Shown here: positions 1 to 8,209 of the stretch, piece after piece | How positions within the stretch are numbered: the first letter of the stretch is position 1 | How the letters are laid out: each line of letters opens with the position of its first letter | Source of the DNA: Candidatus Magnetomicrobium cryptolimnococcus | GTDB lineage: Bacteria > Nitrospirota > Thermodesulfovibrionia > Thermodesulfovibrionales > Magnetobacteriaceae | DNA: 64,000 nt | Direction of reading: 5' to 3' | Assembly (NCBI GenBank): GCA_018606805.1 | Contig: JAGYWI010000010.1 | Span: 56,602-120,601 of the forward strand | Notes under the pieces: generated by a model | Told to the model about the DNA's origin: nothing | The model's input: the letters and a program-made list of their open reading frames with translations, nothing else | The model's database searches: none | Position numbers and translations under genes: made by a program

Positions 1-393
1 ACTATCATTATTTCTAAACCAAAACTCCTTTTGTGCCCATGAGGTATCGGAGTATTCTATAGATTCAGCAACGATAGTACCCCCGCCGCTTACGGCAGTG
101 CTTATTACAACTTTGCCGTTACACTGTGCCTTTTTTACATAAAATCGCACCTTATAGATATTGTGTGGTTTGACGCTAATAGCAGTTGTATTTGAAACGC
201 TACCGGCATTTGTGCCATCGGCTATACATTTAACAAAACCTGTTGTGTTATTAGCACCAGCTCCAGAGTCCCTTACTGTACCAGCAACCTTAGTCCACCC
301 GCTATCGTCTGTCCCAAAGTCCCCGTTTGTTAATAAGTTTGTGTTTATACCATTAATCTTATTTCTAAGTCCTGTAGATATTCTTAAGGCCAT
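1..393 (-). CDS. Partial phage tail/carbohydrate-binding-like protein (3' end outside window)
   Basis: The frame is open from an ATG at 393 to the left edge, giving 131 residues beginning MALRISTGLRNKINGIN. A GGAGGAG ribosome site lies about 8 nt upstream. The segment NGDFGTDDSGWT followed by alternating beta-type residues resembles the start of CBM4/9-like carbohydrate-binding jelly-rolls often found in phage tail proteins. It is the last visible gene of the minus-strand phage module, 60 nt after the com-like gene, so a tail fibre or adhesin role is likely but inferred. It carries no palindromic element in the visible part. Confidence 0.6.
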   Translation of the reverse strand, partial: MALRISTGLRNKINGINTNLLTNGDFGTDDSGWTKVAGTVRDSGAGANNTTGFVKCIADGTNAGSVSNTTAISVKPHNIYKVRFYVKKAQCNGKVVISTAVSGGGTIVAESIEYSDTSWAQKEFWFRNNDS

Positions 394-454
394 AGCATTT
401 ACTCCTCCATAATATAATATTGGCCTTCGAGAGACTCTAATAAGCTTTATTTAC

Positions 455-565
455 TTAATTTTTTACAACATTTACAGTTTTACAACGTGGGCATTTGATT
501 TCAATAAATATAGCCTCGCCCAAAAACAACAGCCTGCGGCACTTAGTACACCTGTTTTCTTTCAT
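455..565 (-). CDS. com: Com-like zinc-ribbon protein (36 aa)
   Basis: A 36-residue protein too short for most gene callers. It has two Cys pairs: RCTKC near the N-terminus and CPRCKT near residue 25, joined by a hydrophobic stretch and a GEAIFIEIK segment. This matches the Mu-like prophage Com family, a zinc ribbon that in phage Mu binds mRNA and activates translation of the DNA-modification gene mom. The start at 565 follows the stop of the upstream tail gene by 8 nt, with an AGAGGT site overlapping that stop, so translation is probably coupled. No mom-like gene is visible downstream before the window edge, so its target is unknown. Confidence 0.75.
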   Translation of the reverse strand: MKENRCTKCRRLLFLGEAIFIEIKCPRCKTVNVVKN

Positions 566-573
566 AAGCAATC

Positions 574-1437
574 TTACCTCTTAAAAACAATAGGGGTTTC
601 AAAAAGTTCAGCATCCTTTCCTTTAAAAAAATATACATGACTGGTTGTTTCAACAGAGATACCACCGTCTGGATAAGCCCTTAAACGTGTAATAGGGGCA
701 TCAAAGGTAAACCCGGAATTCGATAAATCAAACACTTCGTAGGCAAATAGCTCCGAGTACCAAACCGTACAGTGCTTGGCAACATATAAGCGGCCGTTAT
801 AGTGTTCTATTAGGCTTGAAGGCGGGGGTGGTTTAAGCCCTTCTGTTGTAAGGACATTGCCAAGCGTAGATTGACTACTATAATTAAATACGCCATAGTC
901 ATCACCGCCATGCTGGTTACTTTCCTTTGTTAAAAGGCAAAGTGGCCCGTCATTTACCAAAGATAGGTATATATTCACAGTGCGGACATCCGGGTCTTTT
1001 GAAAATCGGTACTTAATGCTAATACCACCCATTGACAGGTCTATCAGTGATAGTATGGAAGCCCCGCTTTCTTGTCCATCCCGCCGCTCGTAAGTAAGGG
1101 CTAATTGATATAACCCTGATAGCAGACTGCCTGTCATACCACAAAGTCCCGGCGGCAACGGTACTTCTAATCCCCAAGAGCGGCTTTTAACCGTAACATT
1201 ACCGTTACTTTCAAGCACACCGCTTAGCACACCATCGGAGTAATACACCTTTCCTTCTACCAACAGGTACGACATCGGCCGTCCACTACAAAATCCACTC
1301 CTTACGGTAGACACGGAGTAATCATCATTAAGGGCTTTTAAATCATTTCCTTGTCTAAAGACGCAAAATCCGCAACCACTATAAATCGAATGGATGTTAC
1401 TATCTGTATTTATAGATGTATCCATTACCATTGTCAT
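574..1437 (-). CDS. Phage tail/stabilisation-like structural protein
   Basis: A 287-residue soluble protein rich in beta-type segments, with repeated short motifs such as GKVYYSDGVLSGVL and NGRLYVAKHCTVWYSE that suggest a propeller-like fold. Its place directly after two head-tail adaptor-like paralogues matches the position of gp10-type stabilisation/tail-tube proteins in P22-like podophages; this is inferred from order and general appearance. An AGGAGGGG site 8 nt before the ATG supports the start, and the ATG directly follows the stop of the upstream gene. Function uncertain beyond phage structural. Confidence 0.55.
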   Translation of the reverse strand: MTMVMDTSINTDSNIHSIYSGCGFCVFRQGNDLKALNDDYSVSTVRSGFCSGRPMSYLLVEGKVYYSDGVLSGVLESNGNVTVKSRSWGLEVPLPPGLCGMTGSLLSGLYQLALTYERRDGQESGASILSLIDLSMGGISIKYRFSKDPDVRTVNIYLSLVNDGPLCLLTKESNQHGGDDYGVFNYSSQSTLGNVLTTEGLKPPPPSSLIEHYNGRLYVAKHCTVWYSELFAYEVFDLSNSGFTFDAPITRLRAYPDGGISVETTSHVYFFKGKDAELFETPIVFKR

Positions 1438-2103
1438 CTAAATAGCCCCTCCTGATACCGTAAAGGTTGACTCCGAATATCCAGCACGCGCCTTTTCTCT
1501 TTTAATATTTTCCAGAGTTTCAAGCCAGATGTTTTTGTACACCTTTGCCTTATTTTCATCATATGTGTGTAAATCAGGCTTAGCAAAAGCCCTTGCAAGT
1601 ATGCCGTTTACTAAGACATAGTGATAGTGAAAGGCTATCTCAGGCGTTACCGTTTTATCGTTAAGCGTTATATCGTTAAGCGGCATCCGATATACCGACA
1701 GGTGCAAGGTATCGTCGGTAGTTGGCATAGGAAATAGCCGAAGCGTTTTACTTGAGCTATCAAAGAGATATTGTCTTGGTCTACCGTAAAGAGCCTCCCA
1801 ACCGGTATACAATAAGTCCAGTTTTTCTGCGTACGTGCGCACAAGACCTCGTCCATCGCTTGCTAAGCGTGCCCTAACCACCATAATGATACGTCCATCA
1901 AGGGCATAATCTGTCTGAGTACTGGTTACGCTAACATGACAAATGTCAGGCGTTTTATTATCAAAAATCAGCAAGCACTCACGACACAGTTCATTAATGG
2001 CATCATTTAGATAAAACATAAGCTCCGCATCCGGCCATGGGTATGGCTCATTTCTGTCGGCAATCATGTACCGTGCTGCGTTGACTATTTCATATGCCTT
2101 CAC
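1438..2103 (-). CDS. Phage head-tail adaptor-like protein, paralogue B
   Basis: A 221-residue protein starting with GTG at 2103, preceded by GGGGAGGATACAA. It is clearly paralogous to the gene just upstream: both have PYxWPDxEL near residue 22, xNDxxxxLCRECL near residue 33, then DxRIxxVxRxxL, a glycine/tryptophan LDLLxxGWxxxxGxPxxYxxD block and LFPxPxTxxTLxLxVYRxPL. These features match phage adaptor proteins (DUF6682-like) that sit under the portal. The 14-nt overlap with the upstream gene suggests coupled translation. It carries no palindromic insertion. Confidence 0.65.
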   Translation of the reverse strand: MKAYEIVNAARYMIADRNEPYPWPDAELMFYLNDAINELCRECLLIFDNKTPDICHVSVTSTQTDYALDGRIIMVVRARLASDGRGLVRTYAEKLDLLYTGWEALYGRPRQYLFDSSSKTLRLFPMPTTDDTLHLSVYRMPLNDITLNDKTVTPEIAFHYHYVLVNGILARAFAKPDLHTYDENKAKVYKNIWLETLENIKREKARAGYSESTFTVSGGAI

Positions 2104-2797
2104 TTGTATCCTCCCCTGGTGCGTAGGCGCACTTCCCTACGGTTTTCATCTCGTAACCATTAGTAAGTAGAAGCCGCCCGACTCCTTTTTTTAGCTTTTT
2201 TAGAGCCTCTATCGTTTGATTCCATAAGACCTTGTGTCTAATTGCGTTTTGCCTATGTGTGGCATCATACGCGCTTTTTTCATAAGCCCGGCAAAGGATA
2301 CCGTCAATAAGCACTCGGTGTAAGGTGTGGTCAAGTTCCGGCTCCTCATTTATCCTTTCTGTTGAAAGCAAGGTAAGAGGGACCCTGTATACAGTTAGAT
2401 TAAGCGTATAGTTAGTGTCAGGTATGGGGTAGAGGCTAAGCCGTTTACCGGGCATATCTAAGATATAATCGGTGGGTGTCCCGCTATGACCTTGCCAGCC
2501 GGCGGCAAGGAGGTCAAGAGCGCCTTCAGAGTTGGGGCTTAATATGGTAGCGCCTTCTAATAATTTAACCCGCTTTACATGTACGATACGGCTATCTATG
2601 TCATACATGTATGTATTAGCAACTACAGGTATTGTACAAACCTCAGAGAGCGCATCTTCAATAATCAAACACTCACGGCATAGCTGCCACACGGAATCGT
2701 TAACATAGGCTGTTAGCTCTTCATCCGGCCACAGGTACGGCTGCACGTTATCATCAAGCCGCCACCGTGTCTTTTGTAAAATCTCCGATAGTGTCAT
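2090..2797 (-). CDS. Phage head-tail adaptor-like protein, paralogue A
   Basis: A 235-residue paralogue of the gene downstream, sharing the PYLWPDEEL, NDSVWQLCRECL, DSRIVHVKRVKLL, LAAGWQGHSGTPTDYILD and LYPIPDTNYTLNLTVYRVPL blocks. A head-tail connector role is inferred from its position after the coat gene. Near the C-terminus (2118-2138) it carries a 21-nt palindromic element, read as GKCAYAP; the paralogue lacks it and ends in the natural ESTFTVSGG tail. The element therefore extends or replaces the natural C-terminus and lies just before the overlap with the next gene. Confidence 0.65.
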   Translation of the reverse strand: MTLSEILQKTRWRLDDNVQPYLWPDEELTAYVNDSVWQLCRECLIIEDALSEVCTIPVVANTYMYDIDSRIVHVKRVKLLEGATILSPNSEGALDLLAAGWQGHSGTPTDYILDMPGKRLSLYPIPDTNYTLNLTVYRVPLTLLSTERINEEPELDHTLHRVLIDGILCRAYEKSAYDATHRQNAIRHKVLWNQTIEALKKLKKGVGRLLLTNGYEMKTVGKCAYAPGEDTSEGI

Positions 2798-2818
2798 AGC
2801 CGTAAATCTCCTCCTTGA

Positions 2819-3235
2819 CTAATTTAAATCCAAACATTTGGCATATACATCAATAATGCAGGTATCAATGTCAGCTCCCACTGTTAAGTTTATCGTATCA
2901 TCGGCAGTGTAAATCTTACCATCAGCCCCGTAGCCATCTGTTGTAATCGTTTGCGTAAATGTACCAGCGCTTGCATTTAGATTAACGGAGGTATCCCAGC
3001 CATCAGCATCCGTCTCATCACCAACACTAGCCGTAACAGCACTACCTTCAGGCGTTACTATTTTAACGTACACCCCATAAACCTTCGTATTGGCTTTAAT
3101 ATCAAGTGCCCTAAAAACATCCCCTGCAAGGGCATTTACCTTGCTAAAATCCAACCGATTTGAAACCCTGTAAACCTTGTTAATCCCGCCAAAGGGAACT
3201 CCGGGTAGACCTTTTGTTAAATCAACAGTTGCCAT
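2819..3235 (-). CDS. Small phage structural protein after coat gene (possible head decoration)
   Basis: About 138 residues starting MATVDLTKGLPG. I chose the ATG at 3235 over an upstream start at 3262 because GGGAGGG lies 11 nt before it. The sequence is soluble and beta-rich, with two similar segments (ITTDGYGADGKIYTADDTINLTVGADID near the end) and no membrane segment. It directly follows the coat gene, where phages often encode decoration or head-stabilising proteins. No specific family recognised. Confidence 0.5.
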   Translation of the reverse strand: MATVDLTKGLPGVPFGGINKVYRVSNRLDFSKVNALAGDVFRALDIKANTKVYGVYVKIVTPEGSAVTASVGDETDADGWDTSVNLNASAGTFTQTITTDGYGADGKIYTADDTINLTVGADIDTCIIDVYAKCLDLN

Positions 3236-3252
3236 AGTATAATAAACCCTCC

Positions 3253-4182
3253 CTACCTGCAAGCATACAAAAGGCCAATGGCCTTTGGTTTAATTACCTT
3301 ATAACCGTAAACGATAAGCCCTCTGACTAAATGGCCAAAAGTGCTCTCAGCGCGCAGGGTTTCCACCTTAGTTATCTGAAGGGCAAAGGTTAGGGCTTGT
3401 TTGTGGCCAAAGAGTATATTATATGCGGTGTCTGCACCATCTGTCTGCGTGTAGAGATTATTACTTGCATACACGGTAAACCTGTCTATTATGCCAAGAC
3501 GACCATTTCTTAAGATTGAGGTATTGTCGTTTGAAAGAGAGGCATCCTTTAGCTCTGATTTTTTAATCATACCGGCAAACCATGCAGGTATAACTATCCA
3601 CCTATCGCTATTTGGTACGTTTTGCTCATCAAGGACGGTTGCACAATCCACAATGTAATCAAGAACACTGGTTTTGGTAACTTGCGCAGGCGCTCCAAGT
3701 TCACCAAGATTAATATCAGCTGAAATAGCCCCTGCCTGAGAGCCAGCGTTATCCTCGTGCACATCACCATAAACGCTTGCAAGCACCTCCCTATCAATAG
3801 CCACCTTTATTTGCTCACTGGCGTCTTTTGCCCATACGTTTAAAAGCTCAATATCCGATTGCCACCTATCCACATCATCACAGGTAAAGGCAAAGTACTT
3901 GCCGCTATCTATCAGCAGGTCTATGGCTGGTGAGTCCGGGTTTTCATAATCAAGTGCTTGCCCTTTTACATAGTTCTTTATGGTAATATCCGGCGTGGTT
4001 CTTATATACACAAGGTCGCCCTGCTCTAGTATCTCGCCTTCATAGTCCGTATTGGCAATAGAATCTAAAACGGTAGCCTCGTAGAATTTTTGTAAAAGTT
4101 TTCCTGACCAAACCGCCCCAACAAACTTATTTTCACCCGCACTTGAGTAGTCCGGGTAGCCTGTAACTTTAGCTAATGCCAT
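3253..4182 (-). CDS. Phage major capsid (coat) protein
   Basis: A 309-residue protein with features of HK97-fold coat proteins of the P22-like type: an N-terminal WSGKLLQKFYEATVLDSIAN segment, then GDLVYIRTTPDITIKNYVKGQALDYE, a DxGKYFAFxxDDVDxxQ block, and a late IVIPAWFAGMIKKSEL plus FTVYASNNLY region. It sits directly after the scaffold-like gene, the usual scaffold-coat order. AGGAGG lies about 8 nt before the ATG. A capsid role is well supported by length, motifs and context; the exact family is not assigned. Confidence 0.8.
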   Translation of the reverse strand: MALAKVTGYPDYSSAGENKFVGAVWSGKLLQKFYEATVLDSIANTDYEGEILEQGDLVYIRTTPDITIKNYVKGQALDYENPDSPAIDLLIDSGKYFAFTCDDVDRWQSDIELLNVWAKDASEQIKVAIDREVLASVYGDVHEDNAGSQAGAISADINLGELGAPAQVTKTSVLDYIVDCATVLDEQNVPNSDRWIVIPAWFAGMIKKSELKDASLSNDNTSILRNGRLGIIDRFTVYASNNLYTQTDGADTAYNILFGHKQALTFALQITKVETLRAESTFGHLVRGLIVYGYKVIKPKAIGLLYACR

Positions 4183-4335
4183 CTTAAAATAACCTCCTTT
4201 TTATATCAAACAAATTAGTTCTGCAAACCATAGTTAAAAAGATACACAGTGAGGGCTCTGCCCTCACACGCTTGAACCCCAAAAATATTACGTTTCATAA
4301 GGCATAACAAAAATACAGCTATTATTTACTCCAAA
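4183..4335. repeat. Spacer with GC hairpin of the 'CTTGAACCCC' type
   Basis: No gene seen. A hairpin, GTGAGGGC-tct-GCCCTCAC, lies at about 4250-4268 and is followed by CTTGAACCCCAAAAA. A very similar arrangement (GAGGC-ttt-GCCTC then TTGAACCCCAAAAA) lies at 37970-37999, so this is a second, lower-copy dispersed hairpin motif. It could act as a transcription terminator or attenuator between scaffold and coat genes. Confidence 0.45.
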
Positions 4336-5289
4336 TTACTTACTAATTATCCTTCCAGCCTTCATAGCCTTAGCTATCCGCTCTTCAATAAGCATAGCCT
4401 CTTTTTCTCTGCCGCTATACTTACCGGCAGATAGCTCGTTATAAAATTTTTGTATATCAGTTTCCTTAAAACTCTCAACGTCGGCGCCATAAGACCTTGA
4501 TGCACTTGTGCGAGATAGACCGGCGTATAGCTCAAGCCCTTTCTTTTTTGATGAGTTTTTAGTTTCATAGGCGTAATCTTTAAAAAAGTTAGCAACCGTT
4601 ACAGCATCAAATCTGTCAAATGCCGCATTAAAAAGTTCTTGGCGAGTTTTACCAGTATATCTGTCAGTTACGCTAAGCCACTTGTTAAAGTCAGTGTCTT
4701 TTTTAATGGTTTTCCAGTTTGGCACTTTTTCGCTAATAAGCTCATTAAATAGATTACGCAGAACATCTGCTTGAGCCTGCCGCACTGATTCGATTTTTTT
4801 ATCGAGGGCATCTATGACAAGCGTTTGAAGGCGGCTTAATTGTGTAAAGAGCATCTTATTTACAGCGTTATAAACCTCCGGACTTGTCTTTTGCAGCTCT
4901 TGCACCTCTGGCTCAACGCTTAAGGCTGAAAGCTCAAGTTGCGCCATAACGAAATCCCTTTTACTTTTAATAAGCTCTCTTTCCTTATTGTTCATCTCAT
5001 CGCGTAACCGAGCCATTTCCTGTTCATACTGTTTTTGTAAGTCATCATACTTAGATGCGTAGGCGCACCTATGGTCTTCAACGTCATCTACACTTTCCAC
5101 TGCGGATTCACTATTAGAAAGGGAGGTGCCCTCACGCATCTCAGATACACCGTTAAGCGGGGTTTCATCGTTACTGCTTACCTGTTCTAAAAGTTCCATG
5201 GTTTCGCTAAATCCTGCCGCTACCAGCCGTTTTTGCAAATCCTCTGCCTCATCTACTTGTCTTTTTACAGCCAATGGTAATGCCGACAT
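4336..5289 (-). CDS. Phage scaffold-like protein
   Basis: About 317 residues. The ATG at 5289 has AAAGGAGG with about 10 nt spacing; the in-frame ATG at 5298 is too close to that site. The protein is charged and helical, with a coiled coil (KYDDLQKQYEQEMARLRDEMNNKERELIKSKRDF, about residues 105-140) and no membrane segment. Coiled-coil proteins encoded just before the coat gene are typically internal scaffolds. Two palindromic elements are read in frame: 5120-5141 (MREGTSL) and 5054-5071 (RCAYAS). Both fall in the low-complexity acidic N-terminal region, where extra residues should be tolerated. Confidence 0.65.
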   Translation of the reverse strand: MSALPLAVKRQVDEAEDLQKRLVAAGFSETMELLEQVSSNDETPLNGVSEMREGTSLSNSESAVESVDDVEDHRCAYASKYDDLQKQYEQEMARLRDEMNNKERELIKSKRDFVMAQLELSALSVEPEVQELQKTSPEVYNAVNKMLFTQLSRLQTLVIDALDKKIESVRQAQADVLRNLFNELISEKVPNWKTIKKDTDFNKWLSVTDRYTGKTRQELFNAAFDRFDAVTVANFFKDYAYETKNSSKKKGLELYAGLSRTSASRSYGADVESFKETDIQKFYNELSAGKYSGREKEAMLIEERIAKAMKAGRIISK

Positions 5290-5363
5290 AATATCCATGC
5301 CTCCTTTTTTAATTTTGAGGTTCAAGGGTATAGCAATACCCGTTGACCTTCTTTTAAACGTTG

Positions 5364-5738
5364 CTAACGGAGTGCGTAGGCGCACTCCCGTATTAACTCA
5401 ATAAGAGTCTTCAAAACTGCCTTAATGCCATCAAGGTCTTTAATTTTGTCAATGTCTTCTTTTAAAGGCAGTTGACTTAAAGCCTCTTTTTTCTTTCTAT
5501 TAGCTGCCCTCACCTCATCTGAAGTTAAGCGCCAGGGAGGTGCGCCTTCGCGCCTTGGTGCACTATCTATGGCCTTTTCTACTGCCATAAATGGAGCATT
5601 CATAGTGTGTTCAATACCTTTGGCAACACTGCCGCTACTTTCTATGGCACTTATAGCAATAATTGCCAAGGTGCATAGGTGCACTCCCGTAAAAGTGAAA
5701 AGGTACCGTAACACGTTACCCACGCTTATTATCTCCAT
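5364..5738 (-). CDS. Small membrane-anchored phage-module protein with three palindromic inserts
   Basis: About 124 residues from the ATG at 5738, which has AGGG 6 nt upstream and overlaps the preceding gene's end by 10 nt. The N-terminal third forms a membrane segment (LRYLFTFTG...LAIIAISAI). The rest is charged, with EVRAANRKKKEALSQL. Three elements are included: about 5669-5693 (inside the membrane segment, core GTGCATAGGTGCAC), about 5530-5560 (RREGAPPW) and 5368-5392, which supplies the last residues ECAYALR and lies at the stop codon. Natural function unknown. Confidence 0.5.
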   Translation of the reverse strand: MEIISVGNVLRYLFTFTGVHLCTLAIIAISAIESSGSVAKGIEHTMNAPFMAVEKAIDSAPRREGAPPWRLTSDEVRAANRKKKEALSQLPLKEDIDKIKDLDGIKAVLKTLIELIRECAYALR

Positions 5739-8170
5739 GTGTACCCTATGCCATATATACGACATTCCTTGTTGTTATGTGTAGTAAGCCGCCACTTCAT
5801 ATCCGTACCAGATGTACCGAAATCAACAGTGCCTGAAAGCACACGCTTACCGCTTTGATAGTTACCATCCTCGGAAAGTGTAACTTCATAAAAATTAGAG
5901 CCACCGTTATTTGACACATAAGCCTTGAGGTCTGTATTAACGGTGATAGCATCAACGTCTTCTTCAAAGACAATGAGTCGTGCATTAGTGGTTGTGGCAG
6001 AGGCAGTTTTACTAATGGACGTAAGGGTCATGTCCTCTTTGACTGCCAGATAAGGGGCTGATGGTAAACTAGCAGAAAAATCACTGCTCCAGCGTGCAAT
6101 ACCTTTAGAAACCCTAAGCTCGTCAATATAGCCATCGTAGCCGGAAATAGCACCGGGATATGCACCAACAGATAAGTCATAATTGGAGAGGTTAATGCTG
6201 CCGGAAACACCGGTTAGCGTACTTTTGACTACGCCGTCTATGTAGAGTGTAATTGTGCTATCATTTCTTACAACAGCTATATGGTGAAATGCAGCATTAT
6301 CAAGGGCGCTATTTGAAGCTAACGTATATGTTGTGTTACCGGAGGCAAACTGGAAGGTAACACCCCACGGAGCACCAGCAAAGCCGCCGCTTTGGTTTTG
6401 GGCATTGTAAGACAACTTGAATGAACTGTTTGCGCCAGCAGTGTCATACCTTAACACATCTCCATGTGTTCCATTACCAAACGGCACAAAATAGATATGG
6501 CTACCATCAAACACTCCTCCATGATACCCCGCATTATAGCCAGTATCATAATGAGACCATGACCCTATAGCATCAAATGCCCCTTGCGTATCGTACCTCA
6601 GCACATCTCCATGATAAGAACCATTATAATAAGGCACAAAATATACATACCTGCCATCAAACAATCCTCCATGATACCCCGCATTATAGCCAGTATCATA
6701 ATGAGACCACGACCCTGTAGCATTAAATGCCCCTTGCGTATCGTATCTCAACACATCACCATGATAAGAACCATTATAGTAAGGCACAAAATATACATAC
6801 CTGCCATCAAACACTCCTCCCTCATACCCATCATTATAGCCAGCATCATAATGAGACCATGAGCCTGTAGCATTAAATGCCCCTTGCGTATCGTATCTCA
6901 ACACATCACCATGATGAGAACCATTCTTAAAAGGCACAAAATATACATACCTACCATCAAACACTCCTCCATGATACCCCGCATTATAGCCAGCATCATA
7001 ATGAGACCACGACCCTATAGCATTAAATGCCCCTTGCGTATCGTATCTCAGCACATCTCCATGATAAGAACCATTATAATAAGGCACAAAATATACATAC
7101 CTACCATCAAAAACTCCTCCTGCATAGCCATCATTATAGCCAGCATCATAATGAGCCCATGACCCTGTAGCATTAAATGCCCCTTGCGTATCGTATCTCA
7201 GCACATCTCCATGATAAGAACCATTATTATAAGGCACAAAATATACATATCTACCGTCAAACACTCCTCCATAATATCCCGCATTGTACCCAGCATCATA
7301 ATTAGACCATGACCCTGTAGCATTAAATGCCCCTTGCGTATCGTATCTCAACACATCACCATGATAAGAACCATTATAAAGAGGCACAAAATATACATAT
7401 CTACCGTCAAACACTACTCCATGATACCCATCATTATATGCGGCATCAAAATGAGACCAGTTTGATATATTACCAAACCCCTCACCATCGGTCTGCCACT
7501 GACTTAAAAGCCCTTTACCAAAACTAGTAGCAGCATTAGCCCCGCCTTTAACCCACATTTCGATAGTGAAATTATCACTACTAAAGTTCCACGAATCACT
7601 TGAAGGTGCGGGGGCGCACTCCCGTAAAGGAAGGCTTAAGGAATCCCCAGTACCGTCAAAGTAAGCGCTACCTGTACCAAACTTCTTATCTGCCGTCTTT
7701 GTTACGGCCCCCGCCCCCGTTACACTGTGCACATACCCGGAGCTATCCGTAAAACTTGTACCGTTATCATCCCCATCCATATGTGTAAGTACATGCGTAT
7801 AGGTATCGCAACCGACGTAACTTTTATTGTCATCACTGTGGCAACCAGCAACAGAGCTGGAGATACCGTTATCATCAGTAAATGTATCCATAACACCATC
7901 CACCATGTTATAGGGGTTTTCAAAGGAAGCGCTTAACCCTATCCTGAAGGCATTTAACATAATGTTATGTTCAATGCGCTTGGCTACCTGCAAGGTATTG
8001 TTATTCCACTGAAGCGTGGAATTATCTATAGACCTGTACTCAAGCCCATTACCAGCAGCATTGGTAACTACAATCTGCCCCTCAGTTGCCGCATTTAAAA
8101 CACATGCCAAACCCAGTACTAATAAAAAAACAGTTACTACAAAAACAGCTCTACTATAAAACAATTTCAT
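5729..8170 (-). CDS. Secreted LamG domain with nested seven-repeat propeller, phage module (protein 2)
   Basis: About 813 residues. I start at the ATG at 8170 (AGGAGAAGGTT directly upstream); a longer frame begins inside a palindromic element. A signal peptide (VVTVFLLVLGLACVLNAA) is followed by a LamG/concanavalin-like first half (FDGTGDSLSLP, FTIEMWVKGG). It is interrupted after GLLSQWQTDGEG by seven repeats of about 49 residues, consensus SWSHYDxGYNxGYxGGVFDGRYVYFVPYxNGSYHGDVLRYDTQGAFN (about 6432-7470). The second LamG half follows (YTLASNSALDNAAFHHIAVVRN, LYIDGVVKS), then a C-terminal beta domain. Seven repeats fit a complete seven-bladed propeller. One in-frame element lies at 7605-7627. 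Likely a receptor-binding or surface protein. Confidence 0.75.
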   Translation of the reverse strand: MKLFYSRAVFVVTVFLLVLGLACVLNAATEGQIVVTNAAGNGLEYRSIDNSTLQWNNNTLQVAKRIEHNIMLNAFRIGLSASFENPYNMVDGVMDTFTDDNGISSSVAGCHSDDNKSYVGCDTYTHVLTHMDGDDNGTSFTDSSGYVHSVTGAGAVTKTADKKFGTGSAYFDGTGDSLSLPLRECAPAPSSDSWNFSSDNFTIEMWVKGGANAATSFGKGLLSQWQTDGEGFGNISNWSHFDAAYNDGYHGVVFDGRYVYFVPLYNGSYHGDVLRYDTQGAFNATGSWSNYDAGYNAGYYGGVFDGRYVYFVPYNNGSYHGDVLRYDTQGAFNATGSWAHYDAGYNDGYAGGVFDGRYVYFVPYYNGSYHGDVLRYDTQGAFNAIGSWSHYDAGYNAGYHGGVFDGRYVYFVPFKNGSHHGDVLRYDTQGAFNATGSWSHYDAGYNDGYEGGVFDGRYVYFVPYYNGSYHGDVLRYDTQGAFNATGSWSHYDTGYNAGYHGGLFDGRYVYFVPYYNGSYHGDVLRYDTQGAFDAIGSWSHYDTGYNAGYHGGVFDGSHIYFVPFGNGTHGDVLRYDTAGANSSFKLSYNAQNQSGGFAGAPWGVTFQFASGNTTYTLASNSALDNAAFHHIAVVRNDSTITLYIDGVVKSTLTGVSGSINLSNYDLSVGAYPGAISGYDGYIDELRVSKGIARWSSDFSASLPSAPYLAVKEDMTLTSISKTASATTTNARLIVFEEDVDAITVNTDLKAYVSNNGGSNFYEVTLSEDGNYQSGKRVLSGTVDFGTSGTDMKWRLTTHNNKECRIYGIGYTWR

Positions 8171-8209
8171 AACCTTCTCCTTTACGGGTGTGCGCCTACG
8201 CACCTTAAA

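Noticed and set aside
6584..7162. Plus-strand repetitive ORFs opposite the LamG gene
   Set aside because: Shadow frames of the propeller repeats; the minus-strand protein has signal peptide and domain structure.
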